Below, one piece after another: positions 7,138-12,604 of a stretch of DNA of 12,604 nt. Both the position numbers and the translations under genes were made by a program. The stretch is from JAENVT01 sp031412355 (GTDB lineage Bacteria > Actinomycetota > Acidimicrobiia > Acidimicrobiales > Ilumatobacteraceae), in NCBI GenBank assembly GCA_031412355.1, contig JANOCR010000358.1, positions 1 through 12,604 on the forward strand. Reading direction: 5' to 3'. The notes under the pieces were generated by a model. The model did not search any database and was not told the origin of the DNA. It saw only the letters and a list, made by a program, of their open reading frames with translations. Positions within the stretch are counted from its first letter, which is position 1; each line of letters starts with the position of its first letter.

Positions 7138-7554
7138 ATGGCCGAGCACACCGAGGTTTCAGTCGAAACCCTTGCGGCGCTTCGGGCCGTGTGCCTCGCG
7201 TTGCCGGAGGCATACGAGCAGGCCGCGTGGGTGGGTACAAGATGGTGCGTCCGCAAGCAGACGTTCGCCCACGTGCTGGTGATCGACGCCGGTTGGCCAC
7301 CCGCCTACGCCAGGGCCGCGGATTCCGATGGCCCCATCGCAGTTCTCACCTTCCAATCGGCGGGTCACGACCTCGATGCGCTCGGCAAGGTCGGTCATCC
7401 GTTCTTCAGGCCTCGTTGGCGTCCGGGTATCGTCGGCATGAAGCTCGACGCGGGCGTCGATTGGACCGATGTCGCCGAGCTCCTGACCGAGAGCTACTGC
7501 CTGTTGGCTCCTCGCAAGTTGGTCGACCTGGTAGCTCGCCCGACAACCGACTGA
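7138..7554 (+). CDS. MmcQ/YjbR family protein
   Basis: The 138-residue protein matches the MmcQ/YjbR family of small CyaY-like-fold proteins, often annotated as DNA-binding although their role is not established. Visible signatures are the early LPEAYEQAAW, an RKQTFAHV strand, and the C-terminal DWTDVAELLTESYCLLAPRKL, the usual W-x-x-V...SY-x-L-APKKL ending. Length is normal for the family. It starts 75 nt from the divergent Pol IV gene, with a LexA box between them, so damage-dependent control is possible. It lies 66 nt upstream of the VOC gene on the same strand and may be transcribed with it. No Shine-Dalgarno is visible and the start is close to a TANNNT hexamer. Confidence 0.87.
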   Translation: MAEHTEVSVETLAALRAVCLALPEAYEQAAWVGTRWCVRKQTFAHVLVIDAGWPPAYARAADSDGPIAVLTFQSAGHDLDALGKVGHPFFRPRWRPGIVGMKLDAGVDWTDVAELLTESYCLLAPRKLVDLVARPTTD

Positions 7555-7606
7555 CCCGACAACACGAACGCTTGCTCGGATGCGCCAGACTTGACGAACC
7601 GTTCCT

Positions 7607-7614
7607 GGAGGAGG
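7607..7614 (+). promoter_or_regulatory. Strong ribosome binding site of the VOC gene
   Basis: GGAGGAGG ends 6 nt before the ATG at 7621. It sets the start against an in-frame ATG 30 nt upstream (7591) and contrasts with the leaderless starts of most neighbours, consistent with an internal position in a transcript. Confidence 0.75.
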
Positions 7615-7620
7615 AAATCC

Positions 7621-8037
7621 ATGGCCTTTCACCCGTACCTGTTCTTCAACGGCAATTGCCGTGACGCGTTCAACCGATACCAGGAGATCTTCGGCGGCGA
7701 GATCTTCATGATGGCAATGAAGGAGATGCCGCCGGGCGAGCAGCCCGTGCCGCCGGAGCAGGCGGACCTCATCATGCATGCCGCACTGATGATCGGCGAC
7801 GATCTGCTGATGGGCTCCGACGCGCCCGGCGACCCGAACTTCGGTGCCGACGCGCGGATGCAGGTCAATTACGCAGTCAAAGAGGTTGTCGAGGCTCAGC
7901 GTTCGTTCGCCGCGCTGGCCGACGGCGGAGAGGTCACGATGCCGATTGCCGAGACGTTCTGGTCACCCATGTTCGGCATGTGCGTCGATCGGTTCGGAAC
8001 GCCGTGGATGGTCAACGCCGAACAGCCATCTGCATGA
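7621..8037 (+). CDS. PhnB-like VOC (glyoxalase/bleomycin-resistance fold) protein
   Basis: The 138-residue protein belongs to the PhnB-like branch of the vicinal oxygen chelate superfamily. The segment AFNRYQEIFGGEI near the start and the closing MCVDRFGTPWMVN are typical of that branch; the usual DRFGxxWxxN tail is complete. Family members are small metal-associated dimers, and most PhnB-like proteins have no proven substrate, so none is assigned. The start ATG has a strong GGAGGAGG site upstream. The stop is 1 nt before the ATG of the RraA-family gene, so the two are almost certainly co-translated. Confidence 0.88.
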   Translation: MAFHPYLFFNGNCRDAFNRYQEIFGGEIFMMAMKEMPPGEQPVPPEQADLIMHAALMIGDDLLMGSDAPGDPNFGADARMQVNYAVKEVVEAQRSFAALADGGEVTMPIAETFWSPMFGMCVDRFGTPWMVNAEQPSA

Positions 8038-8038
8038 C

Positions 8039-8737
8039 ATGTTTGAACTGACGGGCGAACTGCTTGCTGCGCTGAGGTCGTTGGACACGCCCACCGTATG
8101 CAACGCGCTCGAGATCCTGGTGCCCTCGCGTCGCGGCTACGGGTTCACGACGCAACCGCTGGTGTGCACGCGACCCGACCTCGGACCCACTGTGGGAATT
8201 GCCCGCACCGCAACGATTCGCGCCGCCCATCCCAGCGACTCGGACACCGATCAGGAAATGGTACGAGACGCCTACTACGCCTACATCGATGGCGGGCCGA
8301 AGCCCAGCGTCGTGGTCATTCAGGACCTCGACGAAGAGCGGGGATACGGCTCGTTCTGGGGCGAGGTGAACAGCAACATCCACAAGGGCCTCGGGTGCGT
8401 TGCCGTGATCACCAACGGCAGTGTGCGTGACCTGCCCGACATCGCCGAGGGATTTCAGATGCTGGCCGACCGGGTCGGCCCGTCCCACGCCTTCGTCCAC
8501 GTCGTCGACTATGCCCGTCCGGTGACGGTCGCAGGGATGCGTGTGTCCGACGGCGATGTGATTCATGCCGACCAACACGGTGCCGTCGTGATCCCCCGAG
8601 ATGTGTGTGCAGACGTGAAGGAGGCGGCCGCTCTGATTGCCCGACGCGAGCGCGTCGTGATCAGCGCGGCCCAGCAACCGGGCTTCGACATCGACGCGCT
8701 TCGCCGCGCTCAACGCGACGCAGCAACGATTCCATAG
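8039..8737 (+). CDS. RraA family protein (aldolase/regulator fold)
   Basis: The 232-residue protein has the RraA fold, shared by 4-hydroxy-4-methyl-2-oxoglutarate aldolases, oxaloacetate decarboxylases and the RNase E inhibitor RraA; older annotations call it demethylmenaquinone methyltransferase. Supporting segments are LDTPTVCNALE (15-25), GSFWGEV (104-110), GSVRD (127-131) with the family's conserved Arg130 and Asp131, and ADQHGAVVIP (177-186). In most members the VRD motif is preceded by an aspartate (DGxVRD); here it is Asn126. The metal-binding Asp131 remains, so it may still be an enzyme, but the substrate is unknown. ATG at 8039 follows the VOC stop by 1 nt; the open frame runs further upstream but only inside the VOC gene. 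Confidence 0.85.
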   Translation: MFELTGELLAALRSLDTPTVCNALEILVPSRRGYGFTTQPLVCTRPDLGPTVGIARTATIRAAHPSDSDTDQEMVRDAYYAYIDGGPKPSVVVIQDLDEERGYGSFWGEVNSNIHKGLGCVAVITNGSVRDLPDIAEGFQMLADRVGPSHAFVHVVDYARPVTVAGMRVSDGDVIHADQHGAVVIPRDVCADVKEAAALIARRERVVISAAQQPGFDIDALRRAQRDAATIP

Positions 8738-8748
8738 GTCTGGCGCTC

Positions 8749-8754
8749 TACGAT
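8749..8754 (+). promoter_or_regulatory. Putative -10 hexamer TACGAT for the MDMPI-like gene
   Basis: TACGAT fits TANNNT and ends 7 nt before the ATG at 8762. No Shine-Dalgarno lies between, suggesting a separate leaderless transcript that begins right after the RraA-family gene. Confidence 0.5.
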
Positions 8755-8761
8755 CAGCGCC

Positions 8762-9442
8762 ATGATCCTGGGGTCACGCTACGAAGGACCGACGATCCTG
8801 TCTGTCGACGGAGACCCGAAGGATCAGCTCCAGCCGCTCGCGCGGCAGCGCCGACGGATGAACGCCATGCTTGCCGAGTTGACAGACGAGGAGTGGACGA
8901 CTCCGAGCCGCTGTGACGGGTGGGTCGTGCGCGATGTCGTCGACCAGTTCGTCGCCACGAACGAGGCGCTGCTCGGCGCCGTGGCCGAGTTGGACGACGC
9001 GGGCTGGTCGGTGGCGTCAGAGTCACCAGCGGGGCATGTCCCCATCCGGCTCCTCGCCCAGCATGCGCTGTGGGATTGCTGGGTTCACGAGCGAGACATC
9101 GCCATCCCTCTCGACATCGAAGCCGCGTTCGAGCCTGACGAGGTGAAATCATGCTTGCAATTCGCCGCAGCGGTAAGTCCGGTCCTGGGGCTCGGATTGG
9201 GACATTCGAGTGTGGGTGCGTTCGGCGTCAAGGCGACCAACCCCGACGTCCAATTCGTGGTCGACGTAGGTGCCTCCGTCGCAGTGCGCGACCAGGCGCC
9301 AGCGTCATCCGTCCCATGCCTGCACGGCGACGCCGTCGCGCTGATCGAGGCCCTCAGTCTGCGCGCTCCGCTGCCACCGTCCACGCCGATCGAATGGACA
9401 CAACTGCTCGACGGTCTGGCCACCGCGTTCGACGCAGTGTGA
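8762..9442 (+). CDS. Maleylpyruvate isomerase N-terminal (MDMPI/DinB-like) family protein
   Basis: The 226-residue protein has the mycothiol-dependent maleylpyruvate isomerase N-terminal fold, a DinB-like helical bundle. The signature LAELTDEEWTTPSRCDGWVVRDVV (37-60) is clear. In enzymes of this family the motif continues V-A-H-L, whose His is a zinc ligand; here the residue is Gln62. The second metal region reads DCWVHERDI, so Asp105 and His109 take the place of the usual Glu and His. The metal site may therefore be altered and the protein may not be an isomerase. No dioxygenase or hydrolase of gentisate degradation is adjacent. The TACGAT hexamer supports the start. It converges with the pseudogene that ends 7 nt beyond it. 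Confidence 0.8.
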   Translation: MILGSRYEGPTILSVDGDPKDQLQPLARQRRRMNAMLAELTDEEWTTPSRCDGWVVRDVVDQFVATNEALLGAVAELDDAGWSVASESPAGHVPIRLLAQHALWDCWVHERDIAIPLDIEAAFEPDEVKSCLQFAAAVSPVLGLGLGHSSVGAFGVKATNPDVQFVVDVGASVAVRDQAPASSVPCLHGDAVALIEALSLRAPLPPSTPIEWTQLLDGLATAFDAV

Positions 9443-9449
9443 TCGATCG

Positions 9450-9909
9450 CTACGGAGTCTCGAGCAGATCGACTTCGTGTTGCCCGTTGTGACACGCCGC
9501 GCCGCCCTTGCGCAGGAACAGATCCTCTCCCCCGGCGGCCGACGTCGACACCGCCGGGTCGGATTTCCAAACGACCAACGACAAGACGGATGCCACCACC
9601 CCGACCGCGGCCGCGAGCCTGGAAGGGTTCAGTGTAGTGCCCCACTCGTTGCGGGCCGTCGGCAACAGCTGGGAAGTACGCCGCGCTCGTGCCCGCCTCG
9701 AAAACGCGGATTCCCACATCGTCGAGATCAACCGGGCTCACGCCGTGCTGAAGGATCGTGAACCCGATCACAGTTGGCTGGCCTGCGACCGGTTGGTCGA
9801 ACGCATCGAGCGAAGTGATCGCCCAGCCGCCGGCAGCCACCTTTGCAGTGCCGAAGGTGAAGAGCAGTGCTGCCACCGCGCACGCCGTCAACGAGATGAG
9901 TTTCTTCAT
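9450..9909 (-). pseudogene. Decayed secreted protein with remnant cytochrome c motif
   Basis: Reading starts well at ATG 9909: a signal peptide (MKKLISLTACAVAALLF) is followed by GWAITSLDAF, GQPTVIGFTILQHG and a segment ending VGHY near 9634, typical of a secreted YtkA-like beta domain. There the homologous reading shifts frame. The other frame continues with LNPSRLAAAVGVVASVLSL, a membrane helix, then GGEDLFLRKG and GAACHNG, and stops at 9450. About 60-70 residues expected between VGHY and the helix are missing. The haem motif CxxCH has become GxxCH (9489-9503), a change one base (TGC to GGC) can explain, and the rest of a cytochrome domain is absent. Three independent defects point to a gene remnant. 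The intact ancestor was presumably a membrane-bound electron-transfer or metal-handling protein, which is an inference. Confidence 0.72.
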
Positions 9910-9981
9910 GCCCCCACGACACCGCCCGACTGCATCAGGTTCCGTGCCGAAACGGGATCTTGGATGAGACAGAACGAGCAG

Positions 9982-9987
9982 TATCGT
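9982..9987 (+). promoter_or_regulatory. Putative -10 hexamer TATCGT for the YdeI-family gene
   Basis: TATCGT fits TANNNT and ends 8 nt before the GTG at 9996, which favours that start over the in-frame TTG at 9960. Confidence 0.45.
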
Positions 9988-9995
9988 CGCTGAGG

Positions 9996-10370
9996 GTGCC
10001 TGAGGAACTCGACATCATCATCTGCGAAGACGCAGCCGCATGGGACGAATGGCTGGCCGCCAACTACGGGCTGCAGCGAGGCGTGTGGATCAAGATCGCC
10101 AAGACCCATTCCGGCGTCACGTCGGTGACGAACGACGACGCCGTCGACGTTGGTCTGTGCTGGGGATGGATCTCGGGCCATCGCAAGGCGCTCGACGAGA
10201 CCTACTTCCTGCAGCGGTACACACCTCGCCGACCACGGAGCAATTGGTCGGCGGTCAACGTCGCCAAGGTCCAGGCGCTCGCCGCGGCAGGTCGCATGCG
10301 GCCTCAAGGTCTGGCCGAGGTCGCTGCCGCCAACGCCGATGGCCGCTGGGATCAGGCCTCCCGACGCTGA
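9996..10370 (+). CDS. YdeI/OmdA-family protein, C-terminally short
   Basis: The 124-residue protein matches the YdeI family, often described as bacteriocin-protection or OmpD-associated proteins; the molecular role is unknown. Diagnostic parts are AAAWDEWLAANY (13-24), GVWIKIAKTHSG (29-40), VGLCWGWISG (52-61), RYTPRRPRSNWSAVN (74-88) and GRM (99-101) leading to DGRWDQA (115-121). Typical members are about 190 residues and carry a further C-terminal helical segment after DGRW; here the frame stops 5 codons after that tryptophan-containing motif, and the convergent ABC gene begins its end only 13 nt later. It may be truncated or a short variant. GTG 9996 is the chosen start. Confidence 0.82.
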   Translation: MPEELDIIICEDAAAWDEWLAANYGLQRGVWIKIAKTHSGVTSVTNDDAVDVGLCWGWISGHRKALDETYFLQRYTPRRPRSNWSAVNVAKVQALAAAGRMRPQGLAEVAAANADGRWDQASRR

Positions 10371-10383
10371 CCTGCCTGCGACC

Positions 10384-11445
10384 TCAGGGCAGCTGGTGGC
10401 CGGTGAGCGGGTCGAAGAGCACAAGTTCGTCGATCCCAAACGCGACCTGATCGCCGCGCCGGTGCACAGGCGCGGTGGATCGGATCACCAGTTGGTCAGG
10501 TCGTGCGTCGGCGCCGAGCTCGACCGTGATCGTGCCCGTGCCGGGGCTCGCCTCGATGACCGTGGCATTCACCGGGCCGTCGGAGGTCAGGCGCATCCAT
10601 GTGGGTCGCACCGCGACTACGACGAAGTCGCCGACGTAGTCCGTCAGCGACTGCCGCCAGGCCCGTTGACGAAACGACTGATGCGCGAGCCAGAACCCGT
10701 CGCCGTCGGCCTCGACCTGGACCGTGAGTGTCGAGACGTGACCCGTACATGCGGCGGCGACCAGCGTCGCCGGTCGCTCGTACACCTCGATCGGAGAGCC
10801 GATCTGCACGACGCGGCCGCCGTCGATCACCACCAGACGGTCGGGCAATGCCATTGCCTCGACGGGGTCGTTGGTCGCCAAAAACGTCGTCACTCCGTAG
10901 CCGTGAATAAGAGCGCTCAGGTCGAGTCGCATCCGCTGTGTCAGCGAGGCATCGAGCCGCGCCAGCGGCTCGTCGAGCAGCAGCAGAGCAGGCATCCGTA
11001 CCAGCGCTCGCGCCACCTGCACCAGCTGCGCCTCACCCGCCGAGAGACGACGAGGCAGACGAGCGAGCAACGCCTCGATGTGAAGCGCTCGCGTCTCGGC
11101 CGCGACCCTCGTGGCGATCTCCGCCGATCCCTGGTGCCGGATCTCGAGGGGGAAGGCAATGTTGCCCCGAACGTCGCGGTGAGGGATCAGGGCCGGAGTC
11201 TGGAAAACCATCGACACGTTGCGGTCGGCGGGCGTTACGTTCGTGACGTCGACGCCATCGATCACGATCGTGCCGGCGGTCAGAGGTTCGAGGCCCGCAA
11301 TCGCTCGGAGCAGGGTCGTCTTCCCGGCTCCGGATGCTCCGATCACCCCGATCAACTCGCCGTCGGCGACCGTCAGGCTCACGTCGTCGAGCAGCGTCGC
11401 ACCCGAAGACCTGACCGTGACGTGTTCGAGCTCAACGGTGGACAT
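10384..11445 (-). CDS. ABC transporter ATP-binding protein, MalK/UgpC-like, divergent
   Basis: The 353-residue protein has one ABC nucleotide-binding domain and a C-terminal region from about 240 that resembles the TOBE-type regulatory domain of MalK/PotA-like importers. Walker A GASGAGKT (36-43), Q-loop Gln82, Walker B LLLLDE (154-159) and D-loop LARLD are intact. Two usually conserved elements differ: the signature reads LSAGE (134-138) in place of LSGGQ, and the switch histidine of the THDxxEAM motif is Asn192 (ATNDPVEAM). No permease or binding protein is near, so its transport partners lie elsewhere or it has another role. GAGGAG (11456-11461) lies 10 nt before the ATG at 11445. An own promoter with -10 TACGGT probably drives it; an in-frame start further upstream is not supported. 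Confidence 0.87.
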   Translation of the reverse strand: MSTVELEHVTVRSSGATLLDDVSLTVADGELIGVIGASGAGKTTLLRAIAGLEPLTAGTIVIDGVDVTNVTPADRNVSMVFQTPALIPHRDVRGNIAFPLEIRHQGSAEIATRVAAETRALHIEALLARLPRRLSAGEAQLVQVARALVRMPALLLLDEPLARLDASLTQRMRLDLSALIHGYGVTTFLATNDPVEAMALPDRLVVIDGGRVVQIGSPIEVYERPATLVAAACTGHVSTLTVQVEADGDGFWLAHQSFRQRAWRQSLTDYVGDFVVVAVRPTWMRLTSDGPVNATVIEASPGTGTITVELGADARPDQLVIRSTAPVHRRGDQVAFGIDELVLFDPLTGHQLP

Positions 11446-11468
11446 GGCGGGTTCACTCCTCGACCGCC

Positions 11469-11474
11469 ACCGTA
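11469..11474 (-). promoter_or_regulatory. Putative -10 hexamer TACGGT for the ABC ATPase gene
   Basis: TACGGT on the minus strand is 23 nt upstream of the ATG at 11445, giving a short leader that includes the GAGGAG ribosome site. The gene thus appears to have its own promoter in the 70-nt gap after the yaaA-like gene. Confidence 0.4.
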
Positions 11475-11515
11475 TGCTTCCGACGCGTCGACCCACGATG
11501 TCGACCCACCGTTGC

Positions 11516-12292
11516 TCAGCCGGCGACGACGACGTCGACCGTCCACGGCCGGCCGGCGCGCGCTGGGCGGACCAGTTCGACGTCCCAGCGGTCGGCGAGC
11601 GCCTCGGCCAGGCCCTGCGGCTTGCGCGGGTCGGCGCCGGACTCGAGAAGATGCCGAGCCACCTCGCCGCGGGTGTGCTTGGCCATGTGGCTCACGACGC
11701 TGCGCCCGCGGGCCGTCTCGCGTAGCACTCGCACGGCCACCGTGCGGTCGCCAATTCCGATCGGCATCCCGGCAGCCTGGTAGCTGGAGGACCGGCAGTC
11801 CACGACCAGTCCGCGAGGTCCGGCGGCTTCGGTCAGGACAGGCCCGAGCACCTCGCGCCACGCCGGCTCGAGCGGCCCGATCCCGACGAGGTGCGCGCAG
11901 ATGTTCAGGCGGTAGGCCGGGATTCGGTCGGCGGGCCGCAGTGCGCCCCACAGGGCCGAGACGATGACGAGCCGAGACGCCGCACGACGCTTCGCTGCGT
12001 CCGACAGGGTGTCCGCCCCGAGCGCAGCGTAGAGCACACCGCCGTAGACCTCGAGGGAAGGGCGGGCGGGCACGTCGGTCAAACGTACGTTTCGCTCGAC
12101 TTCCGGCGCGATTGACGCGCCGACTCCGAGCCGGGCTAGCGCGTCCGGCCGTGCGCTTGTCGCAAGGAGCGCGTCGAGGACCTGGGCGCGCACGGCGGCC
12201 AACGCGGGGAACGACAGGGCTTCGAGATCGACTGGCTTGCCGCGCTTCGGAGGGGGATTCTTCGACTCCGAAGGCGGCAGGAGGATCAGCAC
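11516..12292 (-). CDS. yaaA: YaaA (UPF0246/DUF328) family peroxide-stress protein
   Basis: The 258-residue protein starts MLILLPPSESK, the standard opening of actinobacterial YaaA proteins. It continues with SFPALAAVR, LEVYGGVLYAALGADTLS (the VYxGLxxxxLD-like segment), LVIVSALWGALRPADRIPAYRLNIC, and near the C-terminus VVSHMAKHTRGEVAR, all typical. In Escherichia coli YaaA binds DNA and limits damage by hydrogen peroxide and free iron; the role here is inferred from that. The start is GTG at 12292, because TAGATT lies 7 nt upstream and the family's first strand begins here; an open frame continues about 93 codons upstream but lacks similarity and passes through the SOS-box region. It is followed on the same strand by the ABC ATPase gene after 70 nt. 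Confidence 0.88.
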   Translation of the reverse strand: MLILLPPSESKNPPPKRGKPVDLEALSFPALAAVRAQVLDALLATSARPDALARLGVGASIAPEVERNVRLTDVPARPSLEVYGGVLYAALGADTLSDAAKRRAASRLVIVSALWGALRPADRIPAYRLNICAHLVGIGPLEPAWREVLGPVLTEAAGPRGLVVDCRSSSYQAAGMPIGIGDRTVAVRVLRETARGRSVVSHMAKHTRGEVARHLLESGADPRKPQGLAEALADRWDVELVRPARAGRPWTVDVVVAG

Positions 12293-12299
12293 ACGCGGC

Positions 12300-12305
12300 A
12301 ATCTA
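12300..12305 (-). promoter_or_regulatory. Putative -10 hexamer TAGATT for the yaaA-like gene
   Basis: TAGATT on the minus strand ends 7 nt before the GTG at 12292 with no Shine-Dalgarno, again the leaderless layout. It is the main reason for choosing this start. Confidence 0.5.
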
Positions 12306-12437
12306 GCTATGGTCCCGCAGAACTCGGTTGTGCCGTGAAGTTGGGGCGAAGTGAAATGCCGAATCGCCTGCTCGCGCCCGCGGCGTTCCAGTCGACGCGA
12401 CGAGAGCCCCGTGGGATGTCTAGTCGTGTGACGGGAG

Positions 12438-12453
12438 GCGAACACCTGTTCGA
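12438..12453. promoter_or_regulatory. Second LexA-type box, CGAAC-N4-GTTCG
   Basis: GCGAACacctGTTCGA matches the palindrome TCGAAC-N4-GTTCGA at 11 of its 12 defined positions, with intact CGAAC and GTTCG cores. It is about 146 nt from the yaaA-like start, too far for direct repression there, so its target is probably a rightward gene outside the window. Confidence 0.65.
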
Positions 12454-12475
12454 CAACCGTGTAACACCAAGCGAT

Positions 12476-12494
12476 GGCGGTCTTGCGGACCGCC
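12476..12494. repeat. Perfect hairpin, 7-bp stem with 5-nt loop
   Basis: GGCGGTC, loop TTGCG, then GACCGCC. The stem is GC-rich but no T-run follows on either strand, so it is not a classical terminator. It lies 22 nt right of the second LexA-type box and could be an RNA structure at the start of a transcript or chance in GC-rich DNA. Confidence 0.4.
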
Positions 12495-12604
12495 GCCCGA
12501 GATGGTGGAGTTTGTGTGGGTCGGTCGCGACGTCGCAGGGGATTGGTGCCGGTTAGCCCGGGTGACACCATGACGCGGGGCGTGATGTGGGTCCGTGATT
12601 GTTG

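Larger units (their letters stand above)
12293..12604. other. Terminal 312-bp region without a confident gene
   Basis: No open frame here shows recognisable protein family features. The region carries the yaaA-like promoter at its left end, a LexA-type box (12438-12453) and a hairpin (12476-12494). On the plus strand, TAACAC (12462-12467) is followed after 6 nt by an ATG at 12474 that stays open to the window edge for 43 codons. Its codons are less GC-biased at third positions (about 65 percent) than the neighbours, so it may not be coding. The region most likely belongs to the promoter of a gene beyond the right edge. Confidence 0.5.

Noticed and set aside
9085..9633. Continuation of the secreted-protein frame from 9909 down to 9085 (274 codons)
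   Set aside because: After about 9633 the frame is low-complexity Arg/Gly-rich sequence and then antisense to the MDMPI-like gene; the homologous signal moves to another frame.
10150..11967. 605-codon plus-strand open frame over the ABC ATPase and yaaA-like genes
   Set aside because: It is antisense to two genes with clear family motifs; its peptide is rich in Arg, Pro and His with no domain, as expected from the mirror frame of GC-rich coding DNA.
12527..12536. Perfect 10-bp palindrome GCGACGTCGC
   Set aside because: Short GC-rich palindromes are expected by chance here and nothing else nearby supports a role.
12293..12571. 93-codon N-terminal extension of the YaaA-like protein
   Set aside because: No similarity to the family, passes through the SOS box and hairpin, and a leaderless -10 sits just before the GTG at 12292.
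1..12604. tRNA or rRNA genes, CRISPR arrays, transposases, integrases, phage genes
   Set aside because: None seen: no repeat-spacer pattern, no cloverleaf or CCA-ending segment noticed, and no encoded protein of these classes.

Overview
The window is high-GC, gene-dense bacterial chromosome. Several features suggest an actinobacterium: a mycothiol-type DinB/MDMPI family protein, an RskA-like anti-sigma factor, CGAAC-N4-GTTCG LexA boxes, and many genes whose start codon lies 6-9 nt after a TANNNT -10 hexamer with no Shine-Dalgarno (leaderless transcripts). Acidimicrobiia are a reasonable guess but are not proven from the sequence.

Left part (1-2068): the 3' end of an anti-sigma-K-like gene converges on a homocysteine S-methyltransferase family gene. 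That gene is divergent from a quinone-oxidoreductase-type dehydrogenase. Centre left (2065-5764): a minus-strand two-gene operon encodes a small lipoprotein and an unusual membrane-anchored FtsH-like AAA+ zinc protease, coupled by a TAATG overlap. It is preceded by a DinB-fold (non-polymerase) metalloprotein. Centre (5818-8737): DNA polymerase IV is transcribed leftward from a promoter whose -35/-10 spacer contains a perfect LexA box. The divergent plus-strand run is a MmcQ/YjbR protein, a PhnB-like VOC protein and an RraA-family protein, the last two 1 nt apart.

Right part (8762-12604): an MDMPI/DinB-like protein, a decayed signal-peptide/cytochrome-c-like pseudogene, a C-terminally short YdeI-family protein, an orphan MalK-like ABC ATPase with altered switch residues, and a YaaA-family gene. 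The last 312 bp have no confident gene but carry a second LexA-type box and a perfect hairpin, probably the promoter region of a neighbour outside the window.

Most genes look like single housekeeping or stress-related functions rather than one pathway. DNA damage and oxidative stress recur (SOS-controlled Pol IV, YaaA, membrane proteolysis), but I see no coherent new defence or biosynthetic system. The most unusual items are the lipoprotein/FtsH-like module with its roughly 70-residue AAA insertion, the two SOS boxes, and the decayed cytochrome-like gene. No tRNA, rRNA, CRISPR, transposase or integrase was seen.
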